The translations under genes were made by a program, and so were the position numbers. Shown piece after piece: positions 1 through 8,358 of a stretch of DNA of 64,000 nt. The DNA is taken from positions 1-64,000 of the forward strand of contig NZ_JBJNRJ010000015.1 in the NCBI RefSeq assembly GCF_046233715.1, read 5' to 3'. Origin of the DNA: Trujillonella humicola (GTDB taxonomy: Bacteria > Actinomycetota > Actinomycetes > Mycobacteriales > Geodermatophilaceae). The notes beneath the pieces were generated by a model. That model saw only the letters and a list, made by a program, of their open reading frames with translations. It was not told the origin of the DNA and made no database searches. Numbering within the stretch: position 1 is the stretch's first letter; each line of letters opens with the position of its first letter.

Positions 1-2012
1 GCGGGGCGGGCGGCGGGGGCGGGGCGGGGGGCCGGGGCGCGGGGACGCGCCCGGGGGCGGCGGGGCGGACGGCGCGGGCGGCCGGGCCGCCCCGCCCGCG
101 TCGTGGCGGTGGGGGTGGGCGACGACGACGAGGTGCTGCTCGACGTCGTCGGGGCGCTGGACGTCGTCGGTGCGCTGGACGTCGTCGGTGCGGTCGACGT
201 CGTCGGGGCGGTCGACGTCGTCGGGGCGCTGGACGTCGTCGGTGCGCTGGATGTCGTCGGTGCGGTCGACGTCGTCGGGGTGCTGTCGTCACCGCCGGTC
301 GCGGGGGTCGAGGGCTGCTGCGCCACGAGCTCCGGCGCCGGCCCGCCCTTGGGCGGATCGGTGTTGATGGAGTCGCAGTCGATGTCGTGGTGACCCACCT
401 GGAACTGGGTCATCATGTCGTGGTCCTCGTGGCTGAGGTTGTGGCAGTGGATCATGTAGCGCCCCTCCTCGTGCTCGAAGCGCATGAGCAGGCGCACGGT
501 CTCGCCCTCGCCGACGTAGACGACGTCCTTCGGCCCGAGCTCCTCCGGACGGGGCGGCCGGCCGTTGCGGCTGAGCACCTGGAAGTCGACGAGGTGGACG
601 TGCAGCGGGTGGAACCAGCCTCCGGAGCTGTTCTCCACCTCCCAGATCTCGACCGCGTTCGGTGCCGGGTTGCAGAAGACCTGCTCGTAGTTGCTGCGGA
701 CGACGTCCTCCCACGTCTTCCCGTTGATGACCCACATGCCGTTGGTGCGCTCCAGCCGCAGCCGACGGGTCGCGGTGGACATCGCCGGGGTCAGGTCCAT
801 GCAGGGGTGGCCCGTCCCGAAGTCCGCCGGCACGCTGTTGCCCGCGGTGCTGGTGACGCTGCGGCCCACGGTGAACTGCATGACCTTGCCGGTGTGGTCG
901 AAGTCGCGGGCGTTCTTCACTCCGAGGTTGAGCAGCTGCACCGTCGTCCCGGCCAGGCCGGCGAAGTCGATGACGATCTCGTAGCGCTCGGCCATGCCCA
1001 CGGTCATCTGGGTGACCGTCTGCGGCCGGCGCATGAACCCGCCGTCGGTGGCGATGACCTGGAAGGGCTTGCCGTTGCTCAGCCGCAGGCGGTAGCCACG
1101 GGCGAGCGAGCCGTTGAGCACCCGGAACCGGTACTTGCGCGGCTCCACCTGCATGTTCGGCCACGGCACGCCGTTGACCAGGATGACGTCGCCGTAGACG
1201 CCGGAGTGGCCTTCGTCGTCCCACTTGAGCTGCCCGCTCGAGGTGAACGCGACGTCGCTGATGATCAGCGGCACCTCGTACTGGGCCGGGTGCGCGGTCG
1301 GCAGGGCCGGGTTGAACCGCGGGATCCCGAGCTGCTGCTCGAGGGCGTCGTCCACGATGTGGTACTGGGCGGCCAGACCCATGTAGACGTTCTCGGCGGT
1401 GTGGTGCACGCCGTGGTCGTGGTACCAGATCGTCCGGGGGGTGCAGTTGTTCGGGTACTGGTAGTTCTTCCACTCGCCGGGGTGGCTCAGGTCGCCGGCG
1501 TAGCCGTCGTACTGCGGCTTGGACGGTGACCCGTGCAGGTGGGTCGAGGTCCACGGGACGTACCGCAGCGTCGGGTGGGTCGCCGGAAGGGCGTTGATCT
1601 GCTGCATGACGACCCGGCGCGGCTTGCCCCCGCTGCGGTGGGTGCGGATGGTCGGGCCCGGGACCAGCCCGTTGTAGCCCCACATCTTCGTGCGGACGCC
1701 GGAGATGAACGTGGCCTCGCACGGCATCTGCGTGATGCGGTAGTAGTCCGTGCCGGCGTACTCGCCGCCGGGGATGGGGGCGCCGTCGGCCGGGTTCTTC
1801 CCGTAGGTGTTGCCGGGGACGTCGTCACGGGCCGTGGGGGCCAGCACCGGGGGCGCGGCGAACGGCGCGGCGTAGGGCCGGGGCAGCCGCCGCTCGTCGA
1901 GGTCGGAGGCGTCCTTGGCGGCCAGCGTCGCCTGCAGCGGCAGCGCGGCCACCGCCGTCCCGGCGAGGCCGATCTTCAGGACGTCCCGCCGGTTCAGGCT
2001 GACGGTCTCCAT
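1..2012 (-). CDS. Tat-exported multicopper oxidase (CotA/bilirubin-oxidase type), C-terminus cut by window edge
   Basis: Probably oxidises phenolic or metal substrates outside the membrane using four copper ions. The protein starts METVSLNRRDVLKIGLAG, a twin-arginine signal (RRDVLK) followed by an Ala/Leu-rich stretch. All copper-ligand motifs are in one frame: HLHG and WYHDH, then HPLHVH, then HCHNLSHEDHDMM near nt 400-455, which includes the type 1 copper Cys-His-Met set. After this core the frame continues through about eight six-residue units of the type TSSAPT and then an Arg/Pro-rich stretch, with no stop before position 1, so the gene is partial at its 3' end. The ATG at 2012 is chosen because the Tat signal begins there. 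The substrate cannot be told from sequence. Confidence 0.9.
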   Translation of the reverse strand, partial: METVSLNRRDVLKIGLAGTAVAALPLQATLAAKDASDLDERRLPRPYAAPFAAPPVLAPTARDDVPGNTYGKNPADGAPIPGGEYAGTDYYRITQMPCEATFISGVRTKMWGYNGLVPGPTIRTHRSGGKPRRVVMQQINALPATHPTLRYVPWTSTHLHGSPSKPQYDGYAGDLSHPGEWKNYQYPNNCTPRTIWYHDHGVHHTAENVYMGLAAQYHIVDDALEQQLGIPRFNPALPTAHPAQYEVPLIISDVAFTSSGQLKWDDEGHSGVYGDVILVNGVPWPNMQVEPRKYRFRVLNGSLARGYRLRLSNGKPFQVIATDGGFMRRPQTVTQMTVGMAERYEIVIDFAGLAGTTVQLLNLGVKNARDFDHTGKVMQFTVGRSVTSTAGNSVPADFGTGHPCMDLTPAMSTATRRLRLERTNGMWVINGKTWEDVVRSNYEQVFCNPAPNAVEIWEVENSSGGWFHPLHVHLVDFQVLSRNGRPPRPEELGPKDVVYVGEGETVRLLMRFEHEEGRYMIHCHNLSHEDHDMMTQFQVGHHDIDCDSINTDPPKGGPAPELVAQQPSTPATGGDDSTPTTSTAPTTSSAPTTSSAPTTSTAPTTSTAPTTSSAPTTSSAPTTSSSTSSSSPTPTATTRAGRPGRPRRPPRRPRARPRAPAPRPAPAARP
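142..285. repeat. Eight tandem 18-bp units inside the oxidase 3' end
   Basis: Consecutive 18-bp units of the form GACGTCGTCGGKGCGSTS, the last ending GGGGTGCTG. On the minus strand they encode a Ser/Thr/Pro/Ala linker of the oxidase. The units differ by only a few bases, so copy number may vary between strains. Confidence 0.85.
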
Positions 2013-2186
2013 GTCACACCTCGCTGAGGGCGCGCTCTCACTGCGGTCGGGAGAGACCCTGCCGGGGGCGGGCCCGGCCGGTGCAGCCGTCAGGAGGGGG
2101 GAGGCGGCTCCCCGCAAGTTGGGGGAATCACGTGATCACGGTGCGTGTCCGGGCGGGGCCGGACCCGCCCGCGGTGGAGCCGGAGG

Positions 2187-2834
2187 TCAGCCGGGACGTC
2201 CTCCGGCGACTCCTCCGGGAGAGCCGCCGGACCCGTCCTCGAGCCACGCGCCGGCCCGGCCGGGGTCGCGGCGCAGGATCTCGTCGATCAGCAGCTCCCG
2301 GAACCGCGTTGCTCCCGGTGTCGCGCCGTCGGAGCGCCCGTCTGCGGCCCGCGCGGTCCGCCACTCGTCGAGCAGCGCGTCCTCGGGGAGCAGCCGCAGC
2401 ATCTCGCGCAGCGAGTCCTCGTCCGCGGACGCCGGCCGGCCGGGCGCCAGGGGCGGGTCCCCGGCCGGCGGCTGGCTGACCCAGTGCACCGCGAAGGAGG
2501 TGCCGGCCACGAGGCCGAGACCGACGATGACGCCGGCCCAGTGCCCGAAGACCACCGTTCCGGCGATGGCCGCGGGCAGGCAGGCCAGGTAGGTGCCCGC
2601 CACCGCCGGGTGGGGGAACGGGGGGAGGTCGTTCGGGACGTGGTGCAGCCACGCCACGATCGCGCCGCCCGTGGCGGCGAGGACGGCGCCGATGAGGAGC
2701 GACGGCGCCGGCGAGGCAACGGCGCCGGCCGCGGCCAGCAGTCCGTAGGACCCCAGGGCGGCGGCGCGCGCTCCGCGCCGGAGCCACTGCCACGCGGCCT
2801 GCCACGGCTGCTGCTGGAGGGCGGATGCGCTCAT
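2187..2834 (-). CDS. Four-helix integral membrane protein, function unknown
   Basis: A 215-residue protein. After a short N-terminal stretch it has about four hydrophobic segments (residues ~27-45, 48-66, 82-102, 105-122) and then a hydrophilic Gly/Pro-rich C-terminal half containing LREMLRLLPEDALLDEW and RELLIDEILRRDP. I do not recognise the family. The open frame extends further upstream without conserved character. ATG at 2834 (MSASALQQQ) is chosen because hydrophobic coding character begins just after it and a divergent intergenic region lies upstream. It stands between the multicopper oxidase (same strand) and a divergent small membrane protein. Confidence 0.6.
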   Translation of the reverse strand: MSASALQQQPWQAAWQWLRRGARAAALGSYGLLAAAGAVASPAPSLLIGAVLAATGGAIVAWLHHVPNDLPPFPHPAVAGTYLACLPAAIAGTVVFGHWAGVIVGLGLVAGTSFAVHWVSQPPAGDPPLAPGRPASADEDSLREMLRLLPEDALLDEWRTARAADGRSDGATPGATRFRELLIDEILRRDPGRAGAWLEDGSGGSPGGVAGGRPG

Positions 2835-3225
2835 CCGCTGCTCCGTCCGCCGGCGGGAGCGGCGACGGTGCGGGCGGTGCCGCTGAGCTCGTGGCTGGAG
2901 CCGGGGATCTGAGTGGGCACGATGCTCCCCTCTCGGACGTCGGTCTCCCGGGCCTACCCACGCCGTCCTCGCCCGGGGCGCCGGGCCGGGACTCGTCACG
3001 AGACCGCAAAGCTGGCCGGGGCGCGCGGTGGTCCAGGCGGTGCACCGACACGGGATCGCAAGGCCGGCGCCCGCCGACCGCAAGGTCCCGGGCGGACCGT
3101 GGAGGGTGTCCCTGGGGGACCGACGTCCGGCGGACCGCCGGCGCGCCCCCGTCCCCGAGCTCCCCGTCGCCGGGACGAGCACCTCGCCGAACCGGCCGGG
3201 GACCTCCCGACCCCTGGAGCTCCGC
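2835..3225. other. Divergent intergenic region with repeated GATCGCAA-type motifs
   Basis: About 390 bp between two divergent membrane-protein genes. No convincing gene is seen. It holds three related sites: a full CGTCACGAGACCGCAAAG at 2994-3011, a variant ending GGGATCGCAAGG near 3045-3063, and a shorter GACCGCAAGG near 3075-3084. The first recurs almost exactly at 5512 and 8262. Confidence 0.5.
2994..3011. promoter_or_regulatory. Intergenic motif copy 1 (CGTCACGRGAYCGCAAA)
   Basis: This 18-mer differs from the copy at 5512-5529 at one position and from the copy at 8262-8279 at four. All lie outside genes. The factor that would bind is unknown. Confidence 0.45.
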
Positions 3226-3489
3226 ATGCTCCGCACGACCGCCGTCGTCCTGTACCTCTGCCTGGTCGTCGCCGTCACCGGCACCTGGGTCACCGGACAG
3301 TTCTGGGTCAGCGTGGTGGCGACGGCCGGCGTGCTGGTGTCCGGCGCCGTGGCGCTGAGCCTCTCCCGCTGGACGGCCGACGACGAGGCGGGTGACACCG
3401 CCGAGGTGCACCACCTCGTCCCGCCCCACGGGTCGCCCCGCTCGGCGGCCTACCGGGAGGGCGCCGGCGGGCTCGGCCGGGCCGCCTGA
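3226..3489 (+). CDS. Small two-helix membrane protein, unknown function
   Basis: An 87-residue protein starting MLRTTAVVLYLCLVV. It has two adjacent hydrophobic helices (residues ~4-22 and 26-46) followed by a hydrophilic tail with EVHHLVPPHG. The frame is open upstream, but that part reads as Arg/Pro-rich noise, so ATG at 3226 is preferred. It is divergent from the membrane protein at 2187-2834 and convergent with the DUF2254 gene, from which a hairpin separates it. No family is recognised. Confidence 0.55.
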   Translation: MLRTTAVVLYLCLVVAVTGTWVTGQFWVSVVATAGVLVSGAVALSLSRWTADDEAGDTAEVHHLVPPHGSPRSAAYREGAGGLGRAA

Positions 3490-3513
3490 GATCGGCTCCC
3501 CCGCGGTCCGGGG

Positions 3514-3537
3514 GCGGGCACGCCGGGGCGTGCCCGC
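3514..3537. terminator. Bidirectional hairpin between convergent genes
   Basis: Perfect 11-bp stem (GCGGGCACGCC / GGCGTGCCCGC) with a 2-nt loop, immediately before the stop codon of the DUF2254 gene and 24 nt after the stop of the small membrane protein. No U-tract follows, as is common in GC-rich actinobacteria. Confidence 0.6.
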
Positions 3538-4887
3538 TCAGGAGCCGGGGGGCCACCGGCCGGCCAGGGCCTCGTCGAGGTCCGTGCGCCAGGACCGGAT
3601 CTCCGTCGCGCCGATCGCGGTGGACTCGCGGGCGACGCCGGCGACCCGGTCCATCAGCTGCCGCAGGTCGGTGGACAGCCGCTCCCGCGGTGCCCGCCAG
3701 GCCACCTCGCGCAGCAGCGCGGCGATCCGCCGCAGGACGGCGGGCTGCCCGGAGGCGTACTGGATCGGCTCGTCGAGGCCGAGTTCGAGCAGCTCCCGGT
3801 GTCCCCACTGCGGCACGACCAGCCTGAGCTCTCCGTCCCCGTCGTGGTGCCGGCGCGCGCGTGCCGGCCGTGACACCAGCTCGCCGAGGATGGCGGACAC
3901 GTGCGAGAGCGCGTGCACGGCGGTGGTGGGGTCGTTGATGCCGGGGGACAGGGCGCGTCCGGCGATGTCGACCACCTTGCGCAGGCTGTACGCCACGTCC
4001 CGGTCCGGCTCGCGCTCGTAGGCGAGGCGCACCCCTCGCTGCACGGCCCGCTCGAGCCCGGACAGGTCCTCGGCGGGCGAGCCGGGCCGCTGCCACGCAT
4101 GGGCGACCGGCGTCCCCTCGACCACGGAGTCACCGACCCGCGGGACGAGCTGGAGGACCACGCCGGCGTCGCGGGCAGCGGCCACGAGCGACTCCTCGTC
4201 CACGGCGACGACGAAACCGCTGCCGCGCGCCGTCAGCACCGCGGGGGTCCCGGTGGGCCCGGAGGCGGTCCCCGGCGGCTCCTCGTCCGCGTCGGCGGGC
4301 AGCGCGCGTGCCCAGGTGGCGCGCCCCTCGTCGTGGACGTCGCGCAGCATGGTCTCCACCCGCAACGAGCGCGCGAGGTGCCCGAGGAAGAGGACGAGCG
4401 CCGCGACGCTGCCCAGGGTGGCCAGGTACGCGAGGCTGATCGACAGCCGGGGGACGAAGGCGTCCTCGCCGTCGGTCGCCTCGGCGGTCCGCACCGTGCG
4501 CAGCACCGTGAGCGCGTAGACGAACGTGCCGATCAGCTGCGCCAGCGTGTACTTCACGACGCGGTCGCTGGCGAAGGTCTGCAGCAGCCGCGGCGAGTAC
4601 TGGCTGCTGCCGAGCTGCAGCGCGACGACCGTGAGCGAGAACGTCAGGCCGGTGACCGAGATGAGCGAGCCGGCGATGGCGGCCAGGAGGTCCCGAGCCG
4701 CGGCCGGCCCACCGCCGAAGACGAAGGCCAGCGGGTGCCCGGGGTCCCCGGAGTCGACGGCCTCGTCGAGCCGCGGCATGAGGACGCCCAGGACGACCGC
4801 CACGGTGACCGCCAGCAGGGGCACCGGCCAGAGCGAACCGCGCAGGAGGGCCAGCACCCGCGAGCCGAGCCGCCGGACGGCTCTCAT
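3538..4887 (-). CDS. DUF2254 family membrane protein
   Basis: A 449-residue predicted inner-membrane protein. Four hydrophobic segments occupy the N-terminal ~170 residues (PVPLLAVTVAVVLGVL; AAIAGSLISVTGLTFSLTVV; a segment around TLAQLIGTFVYALTVL; LAYLATLGSVAALVLFLG). The family-typical GLTFSLTVVALQLGSSQYSPR occurs after the second. The cytoplasmic C-terminal half carries RALSPGINDPTTAVHALSH, another family hallmark. The function of DUF2254 proteins is not established. The protein is of usual length, starts at ATG 4887, and lies alone between the STAS gene upstream and a convergent gene downstream. Confidence 0.85.
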   Translation of the reverse strand: MRAVRRLGSRVLALLRGSLWPVPLLAVTVAVVLGVLMPRLDEAVDSGDPGHPLAFVFGGGPAAARDLLAAIAGSLISVTGLTFSLTVVALQLGSSQYSPRLLQTFASDRVVKYTLAQLIGTFVYALTVLRTVRTAEATDGEDAFVPRLSISLAYLATLGSVAALVLFLGHLARSLRVETMLRDVHDEGRATWARALPADADEEPPGTASGPTGTPAVLTARGSGFVVAVDEESLVAAARDAGVVLQLVPRVGDSVVEGTPVAHAWQRPGSPAEDLSGLERAVQRGVRLAYEREPDRDVAYSLRKVVDIAGRALSPGINDPTTAVHALSHVSAILGELVSRPARARRHHDGDGELRLVVPQWGHRELLELGLDEPIQYASGQPAVLRRIAALLREVAWRAPRERLSTDLRQLMDRVAGVARESTAIGATEIRSWRTDLDEALAGRWPPGS

Positions 4888-5158
4888 CTCGTTCCGCCGC
4901 CCGTCAGCCGGACGACGATGAGCCCGCGGACCCGCCCGACCGAGCCCACCTCGGCACCTCCCGTCCGGGACCCGGCGCGGGTGCGCGAGTCGACGTCACA
5001 CAGCCGGTCGCAGGGCCGGCCGTCCACCGGTTGCCCCGTCCGTGCCGCCCGCACACCCACGGCACCCGCGTCGCGACGTCACGGGCATCGTCCGGTGGAA
5101 CGCGGCGGCGACGTGCCCGACGTCGACGCGGCGCGGAGCGGCCCGGGCGCCGGAACGG

Positions 5159-5461
5159 TCAGCGCGCCGGCGCCGGGGCGACCGGGGGCGCGACCAGCAG
5201 CAGCTCCCCGCCGTCCGCGCTCACGGAGCGACGGAGCGCCTCGAGCTCGTCCCAGCCCGCGGCCTCGGTGGTGCGCACGTCCCCGAGGTCCACCAGCACC
5301 ACGTCGTGACCGCTGCGCCGCAGCGACTCGACGGTGCCGCGCAGCAGGTCGGCGCCCTGCACGGTCAGGTCCCCGCTGACCCGCACCGACCCGCGCCGGC
5401 AGTCGACCACCTCGCTCATGGAGCGGCGGCCGGGGGAGCGGGTGACCAGGGCGCTGTCCAT
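5159..5461 (-). CDS. STAS-domain protein (anti-sigma factor antagonist-like)
   Basis: About 100 residues, nearly all one STAS domain: RGSVRVSGDLTVQGADLL, then VVLVDLGDVRTTEAAGWDELEAL, then GGELLLVAPP. The usual phosphorylatable Ser/Thr of the DxSxxxDSSG loop appears as VRTTEAAGWD, so one of the two Thr residues could take that role. Starts at 5461 (MDSALV) and 5419 (MSEVVD) are both possible; neither has a strong ribosome site, and a TTG at 5527 would add 22 residues. No anti-sigma kinase is adjacent. The conserved motif at 5512-5529 lies about 50 bp upstream. Confidence 0.65.
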   Translation of the reverse strand: MDSALVTRSPGRRSMSEVVDCRRGSVRVSGDLTVQGADLLRGTVESLRRSGHDVVLVDLGDVRTTEAAGWDELEALRRSVSADGGELLLVAPPVAPAPAR

Positions 5462-5511
5462 GCGGCCAGCCTGGCAGGGACCGGGTCGGCCGGGCAGTCG
5501 CGTGCGGTACT

Positions 5512-5529
5512 CGTCACGGGACCGCAAAG
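5512..5529. promoter_or_regulatory. Intergenic motif copy 2 (CGTCACGRGAYCGCAAA)
   Basis: Reads CGTCACGGGACCGCAAAG, one base from the copy at 2994. It lies between the end of the lipoprotein gene (5531) and the start of the minus-strand STAS gene, so it is in the STAS promoter position. Confidence 0.45.
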
Positions 5530-5530
5530 A

Positions 5531-6133
5531 TCATGACGGCGGGGCGACGACCAGGGGGGTGAAGTCGTCGGCCCGCAGCGGCGACGTGGTCAGCTCGCCC
5601 GAGGGCAGCGGGGCCTCGAGCGGCTCGCCCTCGCTGCTCAGCAGCACCCCGTCGACGCCGGGCAGGCTGGTGGCGGTCAGGACGATCTGCGCCACGGCCA
5701 GCCGGCCCTGCAGGCCCGACGGCGCCTCGCCCGGGCTCGACAGGTCGATCGTCACGACGTCGCCGTCCACCTCGGCCACCGAGAGCTCCGCCCCCGGCGG
5801 GATGGCCGTGGTCAGCTCGTCGTCCCGCTCGTCGCCCGTCGGCCCGGCGGTGAGCTGGCGGAGCAGCTCGGCCAGCCGGCCGCCGAGGCTCCCGCGGCCG
5901 ACCTCCCGGCCGGTGGCGACGAGCACGTCCTCGGGGGTCACCAGGTAGACCCGGGGCTGGTCGCCCACCGGGGCGACCGGCGTCGGCGCCTCCGTGGTGG
6001 GGGTGGCGGAGAGGAGCCCGTAGGGGACCTCGGAGGGCTCCAGCTCCTCGGGCGAGCCGCCGGTGCTGACGCCGCAGCCGGCCAGGGCCAGGACGAGGAC
6101 GAGGACCGCGGTGGCGGCGAACCGGGCCGTCAC
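5531..6133 (-). CDS. GerMN-domain lipoprotein
   Basis: A 200-residue exported lipoprotein. The signal peptide VTARFAATAVLVLVLALAGC ends in the lipobox LAGC. The mature part has a low-complexity Pro/Thr linker, then a GerMN-like domain (VYLVTPEDVLVATGREV; LLRQLTAGPTGDERDDELTTAIPPGAEL; VVTIDLSS; AQIVLTATSLPGVDGVLLSSEGEPLEAPLPSGE). The GTG start at 6133 overlaps the kinase stop by 4 nt (GTGA), so it is translationally coupled as the third gene of the two-component operon. The architecture recalls LpqB next to MtrAB but lacks the large beta-propeller part. It probably acts at the cell surface as an accessory of the kinase; that role is inference. Confidence 0.8.
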   Translation of the reverse strand: MTARFAATAVLVLVLALAGCGVSTGGSPEELEPSEVPYGLLSATPTTEAPTPVAPVGDQPRVYLVTPEDVLVATGREVGRGSLGGRLAELLRQLTAGPTGDERDDELTTAIPPGAELSVAEVDGDVVTIDLSSPGEAPSGLQGRLAVAQIVLTATSLPGVDGVLLSSEGEPLEAPLPSGELTTSPLRADDFTPLVVAPPS

Positions 6134-7497
6134 GGCCGGACCGCCGGGATCGACAGGGTCATCCGCGCCCCGCCGCACGGGCTGGCCGAGCACCAGGCGG
6201 ACCCGCCGTGCCGGGCCGCGGTCTCGGCCACGATGGCCAGTCCCAGCCCGGCTCCCGGCAGCGATCCGCGCGCGGCCCGGGGCGCGCGGACGAACCGCTC
6301 GAAGACCCGCTCGCGGTCCTCGGGCGGCACTCCGGGACCTGAGTCGTCCACGGTCAGCACCACGGTGTCCTCCCGGAGTTCGACGCCGACGCGGCGGGCC
6401 CCGCCACCGTGGCGGTCGGCGTTGTCGAGCAGGTTGCGGACCGCCCGCTCCAGCCCGCGCTTGTCCCCGGCGACGACCGTCCGCTCGTCGGCCTCGGCGT
6501 CCAGCAGCTCGACCGGGCGCCCGGTGGCCGCCAGCAGCTCGCGCACCAGCTGGGCGAGGGCGACAGGGGGCCGGTCGCGCGGCGCCGCGCCGTCGTCCAG
6601 CCGGGCCAGCTCCAGGAGGTCGTCGAGCGTCGTGCGGAAGGCGGCCAGCTGCCGTTCGACGAGCTCGAGGGCCTGCCGCGAGCGCGGGCTCAGCTCGTCA
6701 CCCCGGCTGGCCAGCACCTCGACGCTGGTCACGAGGCTGGTGAGCGGGCTGCGCAGCTCGTGGCTCACGTCGCCGACGAAGCGGGCGTCCCGCTCGATGC
6801 GCGCGGCCAGGGCGTCGACCATGGTGTTGAAGCTGCCGACGATGGCCACGAGGTCGGGGTCGTCGGTGGGCGGCAGCCGGGTGCTCACCTCCCCCCCGGC
6901 GATGCGCGTGGCGGCGCCGGCGACCTGGTCCAGCGGCTGCACCACGCGCCTGCTGGCCCACACCCCGAACCCGGCACCGGCGGCGGTCGCCGTCAGGGCG
7001 CCCGCGGCGAGGACGACGGCCAGCGTGTGGAGCACCGACTGGAGCTCGCCGAGCGGGGCGATCTCGTAGAACTCCAGGCCGGTGTCGCCGAGCGGGATCC
7101 CGACCACGAGCCGCGGCCCGCCGGCCGAGTCCGCGCGGATCCGGCCGGCGGACCCCGAGGTGACCAGTTCCTGCAGCTCGACCGGGACGTCGCGGGCACC
7201 GACGTCGAGGCTGGAGGAGTACCAGGACCCGTTGCTGCGGACGACGATGTCGGAGGCCCCGGACGGCAGCTGCGACAGCACGTCGGCGATCTCGGTCCCG
7301 GACGTCGCCAGACGGCTGCGCACCCGGTCGGCGTCGACGAAGGCCGCCCGGGTGACCGCGTCCTCCCGCTGCTCCAGCAGGTACCCGCGGGCCAGCACGA
7401 ACGTCGTCACCACCAGGACGGCCGAGACGAGCAGCGCGCCGGCGGCGAAGGCGAGGACGATGCGGGCGCGCAGGCCCCGGCGCCCGCGCAGCCTCAC
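6130..7497 (-). CDS. Sensor histidine kinase (HAMP-HisKA-HATPase)
   Basis: A 455-residue membrane kinase. The first helix is around ARIVLAFAAGALLVSAVLVVT, followed by an extracytoplasmic segment, a second helix (VLAAGALTATAAGAGFGVWA) and a HAMP region (RRVVQPLDQVAGAATRIAGGEV). The HisKA motif is VSHELRSPLTSL with phospho-acceptor near His246. The ATP-binding domain shows NLLDNADRHG (N box), VDDSGPGVP (G1) and GAGLGLAIVAETAARHGG (G2). The GTG start at 7497 overlaps the response-regulator stop by 4 nt. It phosphorylates the regulator encoded just upstream. The signal is unknown; the linked lipoprotein suggests an envelope cue. Confidence 0.9.
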   Translation of the reverse strand: MRLRGRRGLRARIVLAFAAGALLVSAVLVVTTFVLARGYLLEQREDAVTRAAFVDADRVRSRLATSGTEIADVLSQLPSGASDIVVRSNGSWYSSSLDVGARDVPVELQELVTSGSAGRIRADSAGGPRLVVGIPLGDTGLEFYEIAPLGELQSVLHTLAVVLAAGALTATAAGAGFGVWASRRVVQPLDQVAGAATRIAGGEVSTRLPPTDDPDLVAIVGSFNTMVDALAARIERDARFVGDVSHELRSPLTSLVTSVEVLASRGDELSPRSRQALELVERQLAAFRTTLDDLLELARLDDGAAPRDRPPVALAQLVRELLAATGRPVELLDAEADERTVVAGDKRGLERAVRNLLDNADRHGGGARRVGVELREDTVVLTVDDSGPGVPPEDRERVFERFVRAPRAARGSLPGAGLGLAIVAETAARHGGSAWCSASPCGGARMTLSIPAVRP

Positions 7498-8210
7498 TGG
7501 GGGTCCAGGCGGTAGCCCAGACCCCGGACGGTGAGCACCAGCCGCGGCGAGCTCGGGTCGAGCTCCACCTTCGTGCGCAGCCGGCGGATGTGGACGTCGA
7601 CGATCCGCTCGTCGCCGAAGTAGTCGTGCTGCCACACCCGCTCGAGCAGGTCCTGGCGGCTGAGGACCCGCCCGGGCACCGAGGCCAGCTCGCACAGCAG
7701 GCGGAACTCGGTGACGGTCAGCGGCAGCTGCTCGTCCCCCCGGTGGACCGTTCCGCCGTGCGGGCGCAGGACCAGCGGCGCGTCCCCGTGCCGATCGAGG
7801 ACCACCTCCTCGGGCCCGGGCCCGGAGCCGCCCTCCGGGCGGGCCGCCCCGGACCGCCGCCGCAGCGCGCGCAGGCGGGCGGTGATCTCCTTGACGTGGA
7901 AGGGCTTGGTCACGTAGTCGTCGGCCCCGGCCTCCAGCGCGGCGACGATGTCGTGGGTGTCCGCGCGGGCGCTGACCACGATGATCGGCAGGTCGTGCCG
8001 GCGCCGGACGTGGCGGATGACGCCGAAGCCGTCCATCCGGCCGAGCATGAGGTCCAGCAGCATCACGTCCGGCGCGCCGGCGTCGACCAGCGTGCAGGCG
8101 TCCTCCCCGCTGACCGCCTCGGCCACGGTGTAGCCCTCGTCCTCCAGGGCCCAGCGCAGCGGCGTGCGGATGGAGTCGTCGTCCTCGACGACCAGCAGAC
8201 GGGGGGACAC
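7494..8210 (-). CDS. OmpR-family response regulator
   Basis: A 238-residue two-domain regulator. The receiver begins LLVVEDDDS, has phospho-acceptor Asp53 in VMLLDLMLG, the Ser switch in IIVVSARA and the Lys in DDYVTKPFH. The winged-helix output domain is in the C-terminal half, with LTVTEFRLLCELA and VDVHIRRLRTKVE. It resembles MtrA/CseB-type regulators, but not closely enough for a symbol. GTG at 8210 (VSPRLLVVED) is preceded by GGAG four bases upstream; another GTG at 8228 is possible. First gene of a three-gene operon with 4-nt overlaps. The upstream region shared with the divergent STAS gene holds two copies of the ATCGCAA motif. Confidence 0.9.
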   Translation of the reverse strand: MSPRLLVVEDDDSIRTPLRWALEDEGYTVAEAVSGEDACTLVDAGAPDVMLLDLMLGRMDGFGVIRHVRRRHDLPIIVVSARADTHDIVAALEAGADDYVTKPFHVKEITARLRALRRRSGAARPEGGSGPGPEEVVLDRHGDAPLVLRPHGGTVHRGDEQLPLTVTEFRLLCELASVPGRVLSRQDLLERVWQHDYFGDERIVDVHIRRLRTKVELDPSSPRLVLTVRGLGYRLDPQ

Positions 8211-8261
8211 GACGCTCCATGATGCCACCGCGGCGGTCCCGTCATGTCCCCGGCGGCGCAC

Positions 8262-8279
8262 CGTCACCGGATCGCAAAC
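8262..8279. promoter_or_regulatory. Intergenic motif copy 3, with a partial fourth copy at 8286-8301
   Basis: CGTCACCGGATCGCAAAC at 8262-8279, followed 20 bp later by GCGGGGATCGCAATG. Both lie between the divergent response-regulator operon and the STAS gene at 8359. The paired arrangement resembles the cluster at 2994-3084. Confidence 0.45.
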
Positions 8280-8358
8280 GTCCGGACGCGGGGATCGCAA
8301 TGTCACCTGACGAAGCTCGACCGCACACCGCAGTCGCGACGACGTCCAGGGGGAACGC

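Noticed and set aside
103..393. Plus-strand frame with repeated VVGALD units
   Set aside because: It is the other strand of the 18-bp repeats inside the multicopper oxidase, whose frame carries copper motifs.
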